From assembly GCF_017948245.1 (NCBI RefSeq), contig NZ_CP072871.1:124001-188000 (forward strand): a stretch of DNA of 64,000 nt, written 5' to 3'. Below the pieces are notes generated by a model, which saw only the letters and a program-made list of their open reading frames with translations, did no database searches and was not told the DNA's origin. This document shows positions 40,473-50,028 of this stretch, piece by piece. Both the position numbers and the translations under genes were made by a program. Position 1 is the stretch's first letter, and every line of letters starts with the position of its first letter. The DNA is from Rhizobium sp. NLR16a. Lineage in GTDB: Bacteria; Pseudomonadota; Alphaproteobacteria; Rhizobiales; Rhizobiaceae.

Positions 40473-42203
40473 ATGGGCACTGCTTTCTTCGACGCGACAA
40501 ACGAAGCGGATGGACGGCCGCGGGCTGGAAAGGTCGCGACACCACGCGCCGATGCGGGCAAAGGCCGGCTGCGCAATGCGGCGATGCTGCAGGCGCTGGC
40601 CGCCGTCATCTGGATCCCGCAGGCTGCGCTGCTGGCCGTCTCGGTTGGCCGTCTCGCCGGCGGCGGCGGGCAGCATGACGTTCTCTGGCCGGCCTTTGGC
40701 ATTCTCGTTCTCGGATTGGTAAGAAGCTGTCTCGACGCGGCTGGGGGGCGCCTGGCCTTCCGCGCCGCGCGGAGCGAACTCAGCCGAAAGCGGCAGGCGG
40801 CGGCCGCTTCCCTCTCCTTGGCGTCGCCGGTCGACCGCGGCCGGCCGGCATCCGGCAAAGCCGCGAGTGTCATCGGCGAACAGGCTGAGCTCATCGTGCC
40901 CTATCTCGCCCGTTTCCAGCCGGCGCGGGTGAAAGCGAGCCTTGTGCCGCTCGTCATCCTTGTCTTTATCCTCGCCGTCTCCTGGATCGCCGCGCTGGTC
41001 CTGCTGTTTGCCGCGCCGCTGATTCCGATCTTCATGGCGCTGATCGGTTGGCGCGCCCAGGCGGCCAGCGAAAAGCAGCTTGTGGCGACCGGCGATCTCA
41101 ACGGCTTCCTACTCGACCGCCTGCGCGGACTGACGACGATCCGTGCTCTGGATGCGGTCGATACAACGGCCCTGCGGCTGCGTCGCGAGGCGGAATCGCT
41201 GCGTGCGCGCACTATGTCCGTGCTGAAGATCGCCTTTCTGTCCTCGGCCGTGCTCGAGCTTTTGGCAGCGCTCGGCGTGGCTATGGTTGCCGTCTATGTC
41301 GGCTTCAGCCTGCTCGGCGAAATCCGTTTCGGCACTTGGACAGGACGGCTTGACCTGACAGAGGGACTGTTCATGCTGCTGCTGGCGCCGGCCTTCTTCG
41401 AGCCGCTGCGCGAACTCTCGGCCGTCTGGCACGACCGGGCGGCGGGGGAAGCGGCGCTGAAAGGCCTGGACGCGCTTGCCGCCGAAGGTCTGTCCATTCG
41501 AGGATTGGCCGAACCGGCGGCTCTCGCCAGCACCGAGGCGCCCGGCATCCGACTTGAAAATCTCGCCTTTGGTTACGGCGCCGACGAGCCGCTGATCCTC
41601 GACCGCTTCAACCTCGATATCGCCGCCGGCGAACATCTGGCGCTGCTTGGTGCCAGCGGCTCCGGCAAGTCAACGCTTCTTTCGCTGATAGCGGGAATGG
41701 CGCCCTGCGTCGGTGGCCGCATCGTCATCGGTGGCATCGAGCTTGGGGATGACACCGTCGCCACGCTGCGGGGCGCGATGGCTTGGATCGGCCAAAAGCC
41801 GCATATCTTTGCCGGTACCATCGCAGGCAATATCGCACTCGGCAGGCCTGGTATCTCGCGCGGCGACGTGGCGGACGCGCTTGCCGCCGCCAGCCTCGGA
41901 AAGGTTGCCGACGCTTATGGGGGCCAGCCGCTCGGCGAAGGCGGGATCGGTCTTTCCGGCGGCGAGGCGCTGCGGCTTGCGATCGCACGCGCTGCTTGCA
42001 ATCCTGATCTGAAGATCATTCTGGCCGACGAGCCGACCGCGCATCTCGACGCGGACACGGCGGCTGATGTGACCGAGACCTTGCTCGCGCTGGCGCGGGG
42101 TCGTACCCTCATCGTCGCGACACATGATCCGCTGCTCGCCGCCCGCATGCACCGCGCCATCCGCATCGATGCGGATTTCGCCATGAGGGAGGCGGCTGAA
42201 TGA
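40473..42203 (+). CDS. cydD: Thiol reductant ABC exporter subunit CydD
   Basis: 576 residues: N-terminal six-helix membrane domain (FGILVLGLVRSCLDAAGGRL; LVPLVILVFILAVSWIAALV) and C-terminal ATPase domain (Walker A LLGASGSGKSTLLSLIAG, signature LSGGEALRLAIARA, Walker B IILADEPTAHLD). With CydC it exports cysteine/glutathione to the periplasm, needed to assemble cytochrome bd. Starts right after the regulator and ends with ATGA overlap into cydC. Order D-C-A-B-X is common in alphaproteobacteria. Confidence 0.94.
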   Translation: MGTAFFDATNEADGRPRAGKVATPRADAGKGRLRNAAMLQALAAVIWIPQAALLAVSVGRLAGGGGQHDVLWPAFGILVLGLVRSCLDAAGGRLAFRAARSELSRKRQAAAASLSLASPVDRGRPASGKAASVIGEQAELIVPYLARFQPARVKASLVPLVILVFILAVSWIAALVLLFAAPLIPIFMALIGWRAQAASEKQLVATGDLNGFLLDRLRGLTTIRALDAVDTTALRLRREAESLRARTMSVLKIAFLSSAVLELLAALGVAMVAVYVGFSLLGEIRFGTWTGRLDLTEGLFMLLLAPAFFEPLRELSAVWHDRAAGEAALKGLDALAAEGLSIRGLAEPAALASTEAPGIRLENLAFGYGADEPLILDRFNLDIAAGEHLALLGASGSGKSTLLSLIAGMAPCVGGRIVIGGIELGDDTVATLRGAMAWIGQKPHIFAGTIAGNIALGRPGISRGDVADALAAASLGKVADAYGGQPLGEGGIGLSGGEALRLAIARAACNPDLKIILADEPTAHLDADTAADVTETLLALARGRTLIVATHDPLLAARMHRAIRIDADFAMREAAE

Positions 42204-43891
42204 GCTTCTTTGTTGCAGACATCAAGCCGATCCTTCGTCTGTTCTTGGCCGAACGTCGACGCGCGTTGTTTGTCGGCGCCGTGCTTTCGGCGGCAACGGT
42301 GACGGCAGGGGTCGCGCTGCTCGGACTCTCCGGCTGGTTCATCACCGCCACTTCCCTTGCCGGGCTATCGGCCGCGGCCGCCATGACCTTCGACGTTTTC
42401 GCACCGGCCGCCGGCATCCGCCTGCTCGCCGTCGTCAGGACGGCGGCACGCTACGGCGAGAGGCTTGCGACCCATGATGCAACACTCGGCGTGCTTGCCG
42501 CGCTGCGCGAAAGACTGTTTCGCGGCTTTGCCGAACCGGGTGCTGCCCGTGCTCTGGCGCACCGTCCGGCGAGACTGCTGTTCCGGCTGACGGGCGATAT
42601 CGATGCGCTTGATTCCCTCTATCTCCGAATTCTCGTGCCGGCTGCTGTCGCGATCGGCGCAACACTGACTGCGAGCGTGGTGCTGGGCCTGATGCATCCC
42701 CCGTTCGGCCTGTGTTTCGGCCTCTTTCTCGCCGGAGCCGGCCTTGGCCTGCCATTGATCGCGGGCCGCGTTGCGCGCAAACCCGCCCGCAGGCGTGCCC
42801 ATGGCATCGAGGCGCTGCGGTCACGGACGATCGATCTCGTCGCCGGCCAGACCGACCTGCTGATGGCCGGCCGGCTCAAGGCGCAGAGGAGCGCCATCGC
42901 GGATGCCGACAGTTACGCGGCTCAAGCCGATGATCGGTTGAACCGTGTCGAAACCGGTCTGACATTCGGTTTCGGCCTCGTCTCCACGCTCCTGCTGACG
43001 GCATCGCTGCTCACGGTGGCCGCGCTTACGGAAACGAAAGCGATTAGCGCGCCGATCGCAGCCCTCGGCCTGCTCGTCGCCTTCGCGGCGGTCGAACCCT
43101 TCGCGGCGCTCCGCCGCGGGGCTCTGGAACTCGGCCGAACGCTGCTGGCCGCAAAGCGGATCGCACCGCGGCTTGCCGTCGCTGATGAGACCCAACCGCC
43201 AGCGACGCCGCTGCCGGGACACGCCTTTTCTCTGGCTGGCGTGTCCGCCTTCCATGAGAATTCCGCCGTGCCGGCGCTGGAGGACATCGACCTGGTGCTC
43301 AAGCAGGGCGAACGCCTTGCCGTCATCGGCAGCAGCGGCGCCGGCAAGTCGAGCGTGCTCGCTCTGCTTTCCCGCGAGTTGCCGGCAAGCGCAGGAAGCG
43401 TCGCCGCGATGAGGGCGACCTTGCTGACGCAACGGACGGAACTCTTCGAGGATAGCCTGCGCGGCAACCTTCTTCTTGCGAACCCGGATGCGAGCGAGGA
43501 CCGCCTTCGCGAAGCGCTCGCCGCCGCCGGCCTGCTTGCCGATATCGAGGCCATGCCAAAGGGGATCGACACAAGGCTCGGCGAGTGTGGGCTCGGACTT
43601 TCGGGCGGCCAGTCGCGCCGGCTGGCGCTTGCCCGGCTGTTCCTGCGCGACACGCCGCTCTGGCTGCTCGACGAGCCGACCGAAGGCCTCGACGGCGCCA
43701 CCGCTCGCGATGTGCTCTCACAGCTGTCGTTAATGGCGGCAGGCCGCTCGCTGGTGATCGCCACGCATATCCGCCGCGAGGCTGCGGTTGCCGACCGCAT
43801 CGCCGTCATCGAGGGCGGCCGTATTTCGGAAGTTTCGCGCCGTGGGGAGGCGGCGTTCGAAAAGGCGCTCGACCGGCTTCGATCGGACTGA
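42200..43891 (+). CDS. cydC: Thiol reductant ABC exporter subunit CydC
   Basis: 563 residues, same architecture as CydD: membrane domain (AVLSAATVTAGVALLGLSGW; FDVFAPAAGIRLLAVVRTAA) and ATPase domain (Walker A VIGSSGAGKSSVLALLS, signature LSGGQSRRLALAR, Walker B LWLLDEPTEGLD). Forms a heterodimer with CydD. Overlaps cydD by 4 bases and is followed by a 77-base gap before cydA with no visible terminator. Confidence 0.94.
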   Translation: MSFFVADIKPILRLFLAERRRALFVGAVLSAATVTAGVALLGLSGWFITATSLAGLSAAAAMTFDVFAPAAGIRLLAVVRTAARYGERLATHDATLGVLAALRERLFRGFAEPGAARALAHRPARLLFRLTGDIDALDSLYLRILVPAAVAIGATLTASVVLGLMHPPFGLCFGLFLAGAGLGLPLIAGRVARKPARRRAHGIEALRSRTIDLVAGQTDLLMAGRLKAQRSAIADADSYAAQADDRLNRVETGLTFGFGLVSTLLLTASLLTVAALTETKAISAPIAALGLLVAFAAVEPFAALRRGALELGRTLLAAKRIAPRLAVADETQPPATPLPGHAFSLAGVSAFHENSAVPALEDIDLVLKQGERLAVIGSSGAGKSSVLALLSRELPASAGSVAAMRATLLTQRTELFEDSLRGNLLLANPDASEDRLREALAAAGLLADIEAMPKGIDTRLGECGLGLSGGQSRRLALARLFLRDTPLWLLDEPTEGLDGATARDVLSQLSLMAAGRSLVIATHIRREAAVADRIAVIEGGRISEVSRRGEAAFEKALDRLRSD

Positions 43892-43968
43892 GCAAGACCC
43901 GCATGCCCTCACCCGCCGGCCGGCGCTGAGGAACGCTCCGTACCCCGTGGGACCGTGGGAGAAAGACA

Positions 43969-45549
43969 ATGGAACTAGATATCGTAGCACTTTCGCGCTT
44001 CCAATTCGCGCTGACGGCGCTTTACCACTTCCTGTTCGTGCCGCTGACGCTCGGCCTGTCCGTGCTCCTGGCGATCATGGAAACCGTCTATGTGATGACC
44101 GGCCGCCAGATCTGGCGGCAGATGACAAAATTCTGGGGCACGCTGTTCGGCATCAATTTCGTGCTCGGCGTCGCCACCGGCATCGTCATGGAATTCCAGT
44201 TCGGCATGAACTGGAGCTATTACAGCTATTATGTCGGCGACATCTTCGGCGCGCCGCTGGCGATCGAAGGCTTGATGGCCTTCTTCCTGGAGGCCACCTT
44301 CGTCGGGCTGTTCTTCTTCGGCTGGGACAAGCTGTCGAAGGTCGGCCATCTCGTCGCCACCTGGGCTGTGGCGCTCGGCTCGAATTTTTCCGCCCTTTGG
44401 ATTCTCATAGCCAATGGCTGGATGCAGAACCCGGTGGGATCGGCACTCAATCCGCAGACGATGCGCATGGAGATCACAAGCTTCTTCGACGTCGTCTTCA
44501 ACCCGGTCGCCCAGGCGAAATTCGTTCATACCGTGTCGGCAGGCTACGTCTGCGCTTCGATCTTCGTGCTCGGCGTCTCGGCCTGGTATGTGCTGAAGGG
44601 CCGGCAGATCGAGCTTGCCAAGCGTTCGATGACGGTCGCCGCCTCCTTCGGTCTTGCCTCGGCGCTGTCCGTCGTCGTGTTGGGTGACGAGAGCGGTTAT
44701 CTGGCAACCGAAAACCAGAAGATGAAGCTCGCCGCGATCGAAGGCATGTGGAAGACGGAGCCGGCTCCGGCCGCCTTCACCGCCTTCGGCTTTCCGGATC
44801 AGGAAGCGCGCGAAACACATTTCGCCGTGCATATCCCCTGGGTCATGGGCTTGATCGGCACACGATCGCTGACGACGGAAATACCCGGAATCGATAAGCT
44901 CGAACAGCAAGCCGAAGCCCGCATCCGCGGCGGCATCAGAGCTTACGATGCGCTTATGCAGATCCGCGCAGCGCCGACGCAGGATCAGGTTGCGCAGGAA
45001 GTGCGCACCTCCTTCGAGGATCTCGGCCATGATCTCGGTTATGCCCTTCTGCTGAAGCGTTATGTCGACGATCCCCGCCAGGCGACCGACGCGCAGATCG
45101 TTCAGGCGGCGCGTGATACGATCCCGCATGTGCCGACCCTCTTCTGGTCCTTCCGCATCATGGTTGGGCTCGGCATCTTCTTCATCCTGCTTACATCAAC
45201 CTTCTTCTGGCTATCGGCGCGGCGCCATCTCGACAAATATCCGCTGCTGCTGCGGATTGCCATGCTGGCGATCCCGCTTCCCTGGGTCGCCATCGAGCTC
45301 GGCTGGGTCGTCGCCGAATTCGGCCGCCAGCCCTGGGTGATCGAAGGCGTGCTGCCGACGGCGGCAGCCGTCTCCAGCCTCGGCGCCGGCACCGTGCTTC
45401 TGACGATCATCGGTTTTGCCGCGCTCTACACGGTTCTGATCGTCATCGAGATGGGTCTAATGATCAAGGCGATCCGCCAGGGACCGGAACCGGACGACGC
45501 GCCGGAAGCCGTGCTGATTTCCGAAACCCTCGTCCCGGCCGCGGAGTGA
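43969..45549 (+). CDS. cydA: Cytochrome bd ubiquinol oxidase subunit I
   Basis: 526 residues. Haem ligands in place: His20 in LTALYHFLFVPLTLGLS, the His in KFVHTVSAGYVCASI and the Met in FWSFRIMVGLG. The quinol-binding Q-loop begins at KMKLAAIEGMWKTEPAPAAF. FGMNWSYYSYYVGDIFGAPL is a typical bd phrase. A high-affinity terminal oxidase using quinol to reduce oxygen without proton pumping, useful at low oxygen or under sulphide/cyanide stress. ATG 43969 follows GGGAG. Confidence 0.97.
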   Translation: MELDIVALSRFQFALTALYHFLFVPLTLGLSVLLAIMETVYVMTGRQIWRQMTKFWGTLFGINFVLGVATGIVMEFQFGMNWSYYSYYVGDIFGAPLAIEGLMAFFLEATFVGLFFFGWDKLSKVGHLVATWAVALGSNFSALWILIANGWMQNPVGSALNPQTMRMEITSFFDVVFNPVAQAKFVHTVSAGYVCASIFVLGVSAWYVLKGRQIELAKRSMTVAASFGLASALSVVVLGDESGYLATENQKMKLAAIEGMWKTEPAPAAFTAFGFPDQEARETHFAVHIPWVMGLIGTRSLTTEIPGIDKLEQQAEARIRGGIRAYDALMQIRAAPTQDQVAQEVRTSFEDLGHDLGYALLLKRYVDDPRQATDAQIVQAARDTIPHVPTLFWSFRIMVGLGIFFILLTSTFFWLSARRHLDKYPLLLRIAMLAIPLPWVAIELGWVVAEFGRQPWVIEGVLPTAAAVSSLGAGTVLLTIIGFAALYTVLIVIEMGLMIKAIRQGPEPDDAPEAVLISETLVPAAE

Positions 45550-45555
45550 CCTGTC

Positions 45556-46710
45556 ATGATCCTTCACGAACTCCTCGATTATGAAACCCTGCGCGTCATC
45601 TGGTGGCTGCTGCTCGGCGTCTTGCTGATCGCCTTTGCGACGACCGGCGGCTTCGACCTCGGCGTCGGCACGCTCCTGCCCTTCGTCGCCAGGACCGATA
45701 CGGAACGGCGCCTGGCAATCAACACCATCGGCGCAACCTGGGAAGGCAACCAAGTCTGGTTGATTCTCGGCGGCGGCGCCATCTTCGCCGCCTGGCCGCC
45801 GCTTTATGCAGTCTCCTTCTCGGGCTTTTATCTCGCAATGTTTGCGATCCTCTTCGCACTCATCCTGCGTCCGGTCGGTTTCAAATACCGGTCGAAGCGG
45901 GAAAGTGTCCGCTGGCGCTACGGCTGGGACTGGGCGCTCTTCATCGGCGGCTTCGTGCCGGCGCTGATCTTCGGCGTTGCCGTCGGCAATGTGCTGCAGG
46001 GCGTGCCCTTCCGCTTTGCCGACGATATGCGGATCTTCTACGAAGGCTCGTTCTTTGCCCTGCTCAACCCCTATGCTTTGCTCTGCGGCCTGCTCTCCGT
46101 CGCCATGCTGACGATGCACGGCGCGGCCTGGCTGGTGTTGAAGGCGAGCGGGCCGGTTGCGGAACGCGCCAGGAGTTATGGCAGTATCGCCGCCCTGGCG
46201 GCCATCGTGCTATTTGCCCTCGGCGGGCTCTTCCTATGGGTCGGCGTCAGTGGCTATCGCATCAGCAGCGATATCAGCCCGATCGGGCCTTCCAATCCGT
46301 TGCTGAAGACGGTGGTGCCTGAGAACGGCGCATGGCTTGCCAACTACACCGCCCATTCATGGATGATCGTCGCGCCCGTCCTCGGCTTTGCCGGTGCGGC
46401 ATTGGCCTTCATCGCCATGCGGGCAAGGCGCGAGGTGATGACACTGCTTTTCAGTAAGATCGCGATACTGGGGATCATCTCAACGGTCGGCCTGTCGATG
46501 TTCCCGTTCATCCTGCCCTCCTCCCTCGATCCGCGCTCGAGCCTGACGGTTTGGGATGCATCCTCCAGCCACATGACGCTGTTCATCATGCTCGTGGTAT
46601 CGGCGATATTCCTGCCGATCATCTTTGCCTACACCGCCTGGGTCTATAGGGTTTTGTGGGGCAAGGTCGACGAGAAATCGATCACAGACAAGAACAGTCA
46701 CGCTTACTGA
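45556..46710 (+). CDS. cydB: Cytochrome bd ubiquinol oxidase subunit II
   Basis: 384 residues, about eight to nine helices. Opens MILHELLDYETLRVIWWLLL and has the CydB phrase TTGGFDLGVGTLLPFVART, TWEGNQVWLILGGGAIFAAW and ILPSSLDPRSSLTVWDASSS. Length is normal. It starts 6 bases after the cydA stop and pairs with CydA. The small subunit gene cydX follows at 46724. Confidence 0.97.
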   Translation: MILHELLDYETLRVIWWLLLGVLLIAFATTGGFDLGVGTLLPFVARTDTERRLAINTIGATWEGNQVWLILGGGAIFAAWPPLYAVSFSGFYLAMFAILFALILRPVGFKYRSKRESVRWRYGWDWALFIGGFVPALIFGVAVGNVLQGVPFRFADDMRIFYEGSFFALLNPYALLCGLLSVAMLTMHGAAWLVLKASGPVAERARSYGSIAALAAIVLFALGGLFLWVGVSGYRISSDISPIGPSNPLLKTVVPENGAWLANYTAHSWMIVAPVLGFAGAALAFIAMRARREVMTLLFSKIAILGIISTVGLSMFPFILPSSLDPRSSLTVWDASSSHMTLFIMLVVSAIFLPIIFAYTAWVYRVLWGKVDEKSITDKNSHAY

Positions 46711-46723
46711 GGGAGACGAAACG

Positions 46724-46846
46724 ATGTGGTATTTCGCATGGATTCTCGGCCTGCCGCTGGCAGCCGCCTTCGCTGTCCTCAACGCCATGTGGTACGAGCT
46801 GATGGACGACGCAGCCGGAAGAAAGGCGTCCGAAACGCGCAAATAA
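46724..46846 (+). CDS. cydX: Cytochrome bd small subunit CydX (YbgT)
   Basis: 40 residues, easily missed by length filters. MWYFAWILGLPLAAAFAVLN is the CydX single helix; E. coli CydX also starts MWYFAWILG. A short charged tail follows (DDAAGRKASETRK). ATG 46724 has GGGAG about 9 bases upstream, and the gene lies 13 bases after cydB. It stabilises the haem sites of the oxidase. A longer reading frame beginning at 46625 overlaps cydB and is not real. Confidence 0.93.
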   Translation: MWYFAWILGLPLAAAFAVLNAMWYELMDDAAGRKASETRK

Positions 46847-46853
46847 ATATGCG

Positions 46854-46880
46854 AAGGGCGCGGCTTCGAACCGCGCCCTT
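46854..46880. terminator. Terminator of the cyd operon (also facing the convergent gene)
   Basis: Perfect 10-bp arms AAGGGCGCGG (46854-46863) and CCGCGCCCTT (46871-46880), loop CTTCGAA, followed on the plus strand by T-rich TCCCTGTTTT. It lies 8 bases after cydX, between convergent genes, and is the best terminator in the window. Confidence 0.85.
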
Positions 46881-46891
46881 TCCCTGTTTTA

Positions 46892-48895
46892 TCAGCCTTC
46901 CAGCCACTTCACCTGATCGGGTGTCAGCTTGATGTCGAGCGCCGAGAGGCTGTCCTCCAGCTCGGCGATGGTGCGCGGCCCGATCAATGGAATGACCGGG
47001 AAAGGCTGGGCGATCACATAGGCGAGCGCGATGTGGATCGGGTTGCGGCCGAGCTTGTTGGCAAGCTCGATGGCGCGGTCGCGGCGCCCGAAATTGCGCT
47101 CGGAATACCAGACCCGCACGATCTCCTCATCGTCCCGCTTGTCGCGGCCAGCGCGGTCGGTGAAGAAGCCGCGGCCCTGGCTCGACCAAGCGAAGTTCGG
47201 GATCTGCTTGTCGTTAAGCCACGTCTTCCAGTCGTCGTCGGAGGCGGCGACGCAGCCGGCCCAGATCGGATCGAGCATCTCAGCAAGCGAGAAGTTGTTG
47301 GAGAGCGCTGCCGGTGCCCTCTTGCCGGTCTTTTCGGCATAGGCGATCGCCTCGTCGAAACGTGCGCGCGTCCAGTTCGAGCCGCCGAAGATGCCGCGGA
47401 TGCGGCCGCGTTTGACCTCGGCATCCATGGCATCGACGAATTCGCCGACAGGCACGTCGGTATTGTCGCGATGCATGAAATAGATGTCGACATAGTCGGT
47501 CTTCAGCCGGGCGAGCGACTGGTCGAGCTGCTTTGCAATCATGTCGGGATAGCAGAGCGGCGAATGCGCGCCCTTGCCGATCAGCACGATCTCCTCGCGC
47601 GGCACCTTGCGGCTGGTGTGCCAGTCCCCGAAGATCGCCTCCGTCTTGCCGGCGCCATAGACAAAAGCCGTATCGAAGGCGTTGCCGCCGGCTTCGTAGA
47701 AGGCGTCGAGCGTCAGGGAGGCGGCGGCAAAGTTCGGGAAGAACTCGAAGCCGAGGGTCACGACCGAAGCCGGCTTGGAGATGCCCGGAATCTGTCGCTG
47801 CGGAATGCTGTTGCCGCGCGTGACCGCGCCGCCTGATATATTGGCCGTGCGTTTGGCGGCTTTTTCGACGCCATATTCGAGCCCGACCGAGGCGCGCCAC
47901 TGGTCGAGCACGCGCAGGTTTCCGATCGAATCGGCCCAGCTCATGCCTGGAGAACTGAACTCGGTTCTGCCGGCCCGGATCGCATCGCCCGCCGCGTCCG
48001 CTTCGAAGGAATAGAGCCAGCGCTCTTCCTTGACCTCTACCGTCTCCTGTTTGCCGCCCTTGAAGATCTCGATCTTGCCGACGCCGCCCTTGTGGCCGGA
48101 GGCGAACCAGAAATCCGCGACCTCGATCCGGCCTTCGGAGCCGATGATGCGCAGCACATTGTCCTGCTGAGCCATGATCGAGCAGGAGACTTCGGCGATG
48201 ATCTCGTTCGGGAACTTGAGCACGGCCGACGCCCATTCGTCGACGCCGCTCTCTCCGAGATGGGCGACGCCCGACACCTTCTCCGGCTCGAGGAAGGCTT
48301 TGCCTTCCGCGGCGCCAGAGATCAACCGCGCCATGGAAACAGGATAGCCGCCGACATCGAGAATGCCGCCGCCGGCGGTATCATTGGCGAAAAGCCGATG
48401 CTCCGGCTTATAGCTGCCCATGTTGAAGCCGAAGCTCGAACGGATGATGCGGATCGTGCCGATGACGCCGCTCTTGATCAGCTGAACCAGCTTTTCCGTC
48501 TGCGGATGCACCCGGTACATGAAAGCTTCGCCAGCAAAGACGCCGGCTTTCTTGGCTTCGTAATAAACGGCTTCGGCATCATAGGCCGAAAGCGCGATCG
48601 GCTTTTCCACCAGGATGTGCTTGCCGGCGCGCGCCGCCTTGATCGCCCATTCGGCATGGCCGGTATGGGGCACGGAAATATAGACCGCATCGACTTCGGG
48701 GTCGGAAAGCAGCGCCTCGTAACCATCGACGATGCGGGCGCCCGGGAAGTTTTCGGCAAGTCCCGGCTTGGAAGGGTTGCGGGTGGCGATCGCGACCAGT
48801 TTGCCGGTGCGCGAGTGGGCAACGCCATCGGCAAAGGTGCGAGCGATGGTGCCGGGGCCGATGATGCCCCAGCGGATCGGTTGATCTGAAGTCAT
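46892..48895 (-). CDS. Fused Gfo/Idh/MocA oxidoreductase and aldo/keto reductase
   Basis: 667 residues, two complete enzymes in one chain. N-terminal part (1 to about 345): IRWGIIGPGTIARTFADGVA with dinucleotide loop and EKPIALSAYDAEAV (EKP motif). A linker of about 20 residues (KRTANISGGAVTRGNSIPQR) leads to an aldo/keto reductase barrel (about 365-667) with the full catalytic set: Asp and Tyr in AFDTAFVYGAGKTEAIFG, Lys in EIVLIGKGAHS, His in YVDIYFMHRDN; late IPLIGPRTIAELEDSLSALD binds NADP. Last gene behind the fourth importer (37-base gap). It may carry out two successive redox steps on the imported sugar. Confidence 0.93.
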   Translation of the reverse strand: MTSDQPIRWGIIGPGTIARTFADGVAHSRTGKLVAIATRNPSKPGLAENFPGARIVDGYEALLSDPEVDAVYISVPHTGHAEWAIKAARAGKHILVEKPIALSAYDAEAVYYEAKKAGVFAGEAFMYRVHPQTEKLVQLIKSGVIGTIRIIRSSFGFNMGSYKPEHRLFANDTAGGGILDVGGYPVSMARLISGAAEGKAFLEPEKVSGVAHLGESGVDEWASAVLKFPNEIIAEVSCSIMAQQDNVLRIIGSEGRIEVADFWFASGHKGGVGKIEIFKGGKQETVEVKEERWLYSFEADAAGDAIRAGRTEFSSPGMSWADSIGNLRVLDQWRASVGLEYGVEKAAKRTANISGGAVTRGNSIPQRQIPGISKPASVVTLGFEFFPNFAAASLTLDAFYEAGGNAFDTAFVYGAGKTEAIFGDWHTSRKVPREEIVLIGKGAHSPLCYPDMIAKQLDQSLARLKTDYVDIYFMHRDNTDVPVGEFVDAMDAEVKRGRIRGIFGGSNWTRARFDEAIAYAEKTGKRAPAALSNNFSLAEMLDPIWAGCVAASDDDWKTWLNDKQIPNFAWSSQGRGFFTDRAGRDKRDDEEIVRVWYSERNFGRRDRAIELANKLGRNPIHIALAYVIAQPFPVIPLIGPRTIAELEDSLSALDIKLTPDQVKWLEG

Positions 48896-48932
48896 GGAAA
48901 CCTCTTTCGTCTTTCTGCCTTGGGATTGCGGT

Positions 48933-50015
48933 TTAGCGGAGCCGTTTGCCAGCGCCGTCGAAAAGGAATGTGCGGCTGGCGGGAAGGCCGACGGTCAGCG
49001 TCTCGCGATTGCCTGATGTGCGCGATTCCGGCCGCTCGATGATCAGCTGTTCGTCGCCGACGGCGGCATAGATGTAGCTGGTATTGCCGAGGTGTTCGGC
49101 GACATCTATGGCAACGGTAAGATCGGTATCGCCGGCACCTGCATCGACGAAATGTTCGGGCCGGATGCCGAGGGTCACTTTCGCACCGGTTTCGATGCGA
49201 TCGGCGACGGACAGCGGCAGGCGCGTCGCCGGATTGCTCTCCAGCGCGATCACCGCCCTGCCCGGCTGCGCCTCGACGACCGCGGCTTTCAAGAAATTCA
49301 TCTTCGGCGAGCCGACGAAACCGGCGACGAACTGGTTGGCCGGATCGTCATAGAGGTCGAGCGGCGCGCCGATCTGCTCGATGTTGCCGGCGCGCAGCAC
49401 GACGATGCGGTCGGCGAGCGTCATCGCTTCCGTCTGATCGTGGGTCACGTATATCATCGTCGTGCCGAGCTGTTTGTGCAGCCTTGATATTTCCACACGC
49501 ATCTGCACGCGCAGCTCTGCGTCGAGGTTCGATAGGGGTTCGTCGAACAGGAAGACCTCAGGTTCGCGCACGATGGCGCGCCCGATGGCGACGCGCTGCC
49601 GTTGACCGCCGGAAAGCTGTTTTGGCCGCCGTTTCATCAGTTCGGTGATCTGCAGGATATCGGCGACATGGCTCACGCGCCGCTCGGTATCGGACTTCGG
49701 GTTGCCGTTCATGCGCAAGCCGAAGCTCAAATTCTCCTCGACCGTCAGATGCGGATAGAGCGCATAGGATTGGAAGACCATGGCGATGCCGCGATCGGCC
49801 GGCTCGACGTCGTTGACGACCTTGCCTCCGATCCGAAGCTCGCCCGATGTAATATCCTCGAGACCGGCGATCATCCTCAGCAGCGTGGACTTGCCACAGC
49901 CGGAAGGGCCGACGAAGACGACGAATTCGCCGTCCTTCACCTCCAGATTGGCGCCATGGATGATCTCGAAGCCGCCGAAGCGTTTGACGATGTTGGTCAA
50001 TGAAAGCTCTGCCAT
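48933..50015 (-). CDS. Sugar ABC transporter ATP-binding protein, MalK/UgpC type (fourth importer)
   Basis: 360 residues. Walker A FVGPSGCGKSTLLRMIAG, signature LSGGQRQRVAIGRAI, Walker B FLFDEPLSNLDAEL, H-loop IYVTHDQTEAMTLAD; TOBE domain from about residue 235 (LGIRPEHFVDAGAGDTDL). It follows the MalG-type permease by 13 bases. Nothing unusual. Confidence 0.94.
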   Translation of the reverse strand: MAELSLTNIVKRFGGFEIIHGANLEVKDGEFVVFVGPSGCGKSTLLRMIAGLEDITSGELRIGGKVVNDVEPADRGIAMVFQSYALYPHLTVEENLSFGLRMNGNPKSDTERRVSHVADILQITELMKRRPKQLSGGQRQRVAIGRAIVREPEVFLFDEPLSNLDAELRVQMRVEISRLHKQLGTTMIYVTHDQTEAMTLADRIVVLRAGNIEQIGAPLDLYDDPANQFVAGFVGSPKMNFLKAAVVEAQPGRAVIALESNPATRLPLSVADRIETGAKVTLGIRPEHFVDAGAGDTDLTVAIDVAEHLGNTSYIYAAVGDEQLIIERPESRTSGNRETLTVGLPASRTFLFDGAGKRLR

Positions 50016-50028
50016 TCGGCTTCCCCGA

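Noticed and set aside
46625..46846. 73-residue ORF ending with cydX
   Set aside because: Its first 33 codons overlap cydB and have no ribosome site; the CydX start (MWYFAW) at 46724 has a good one.
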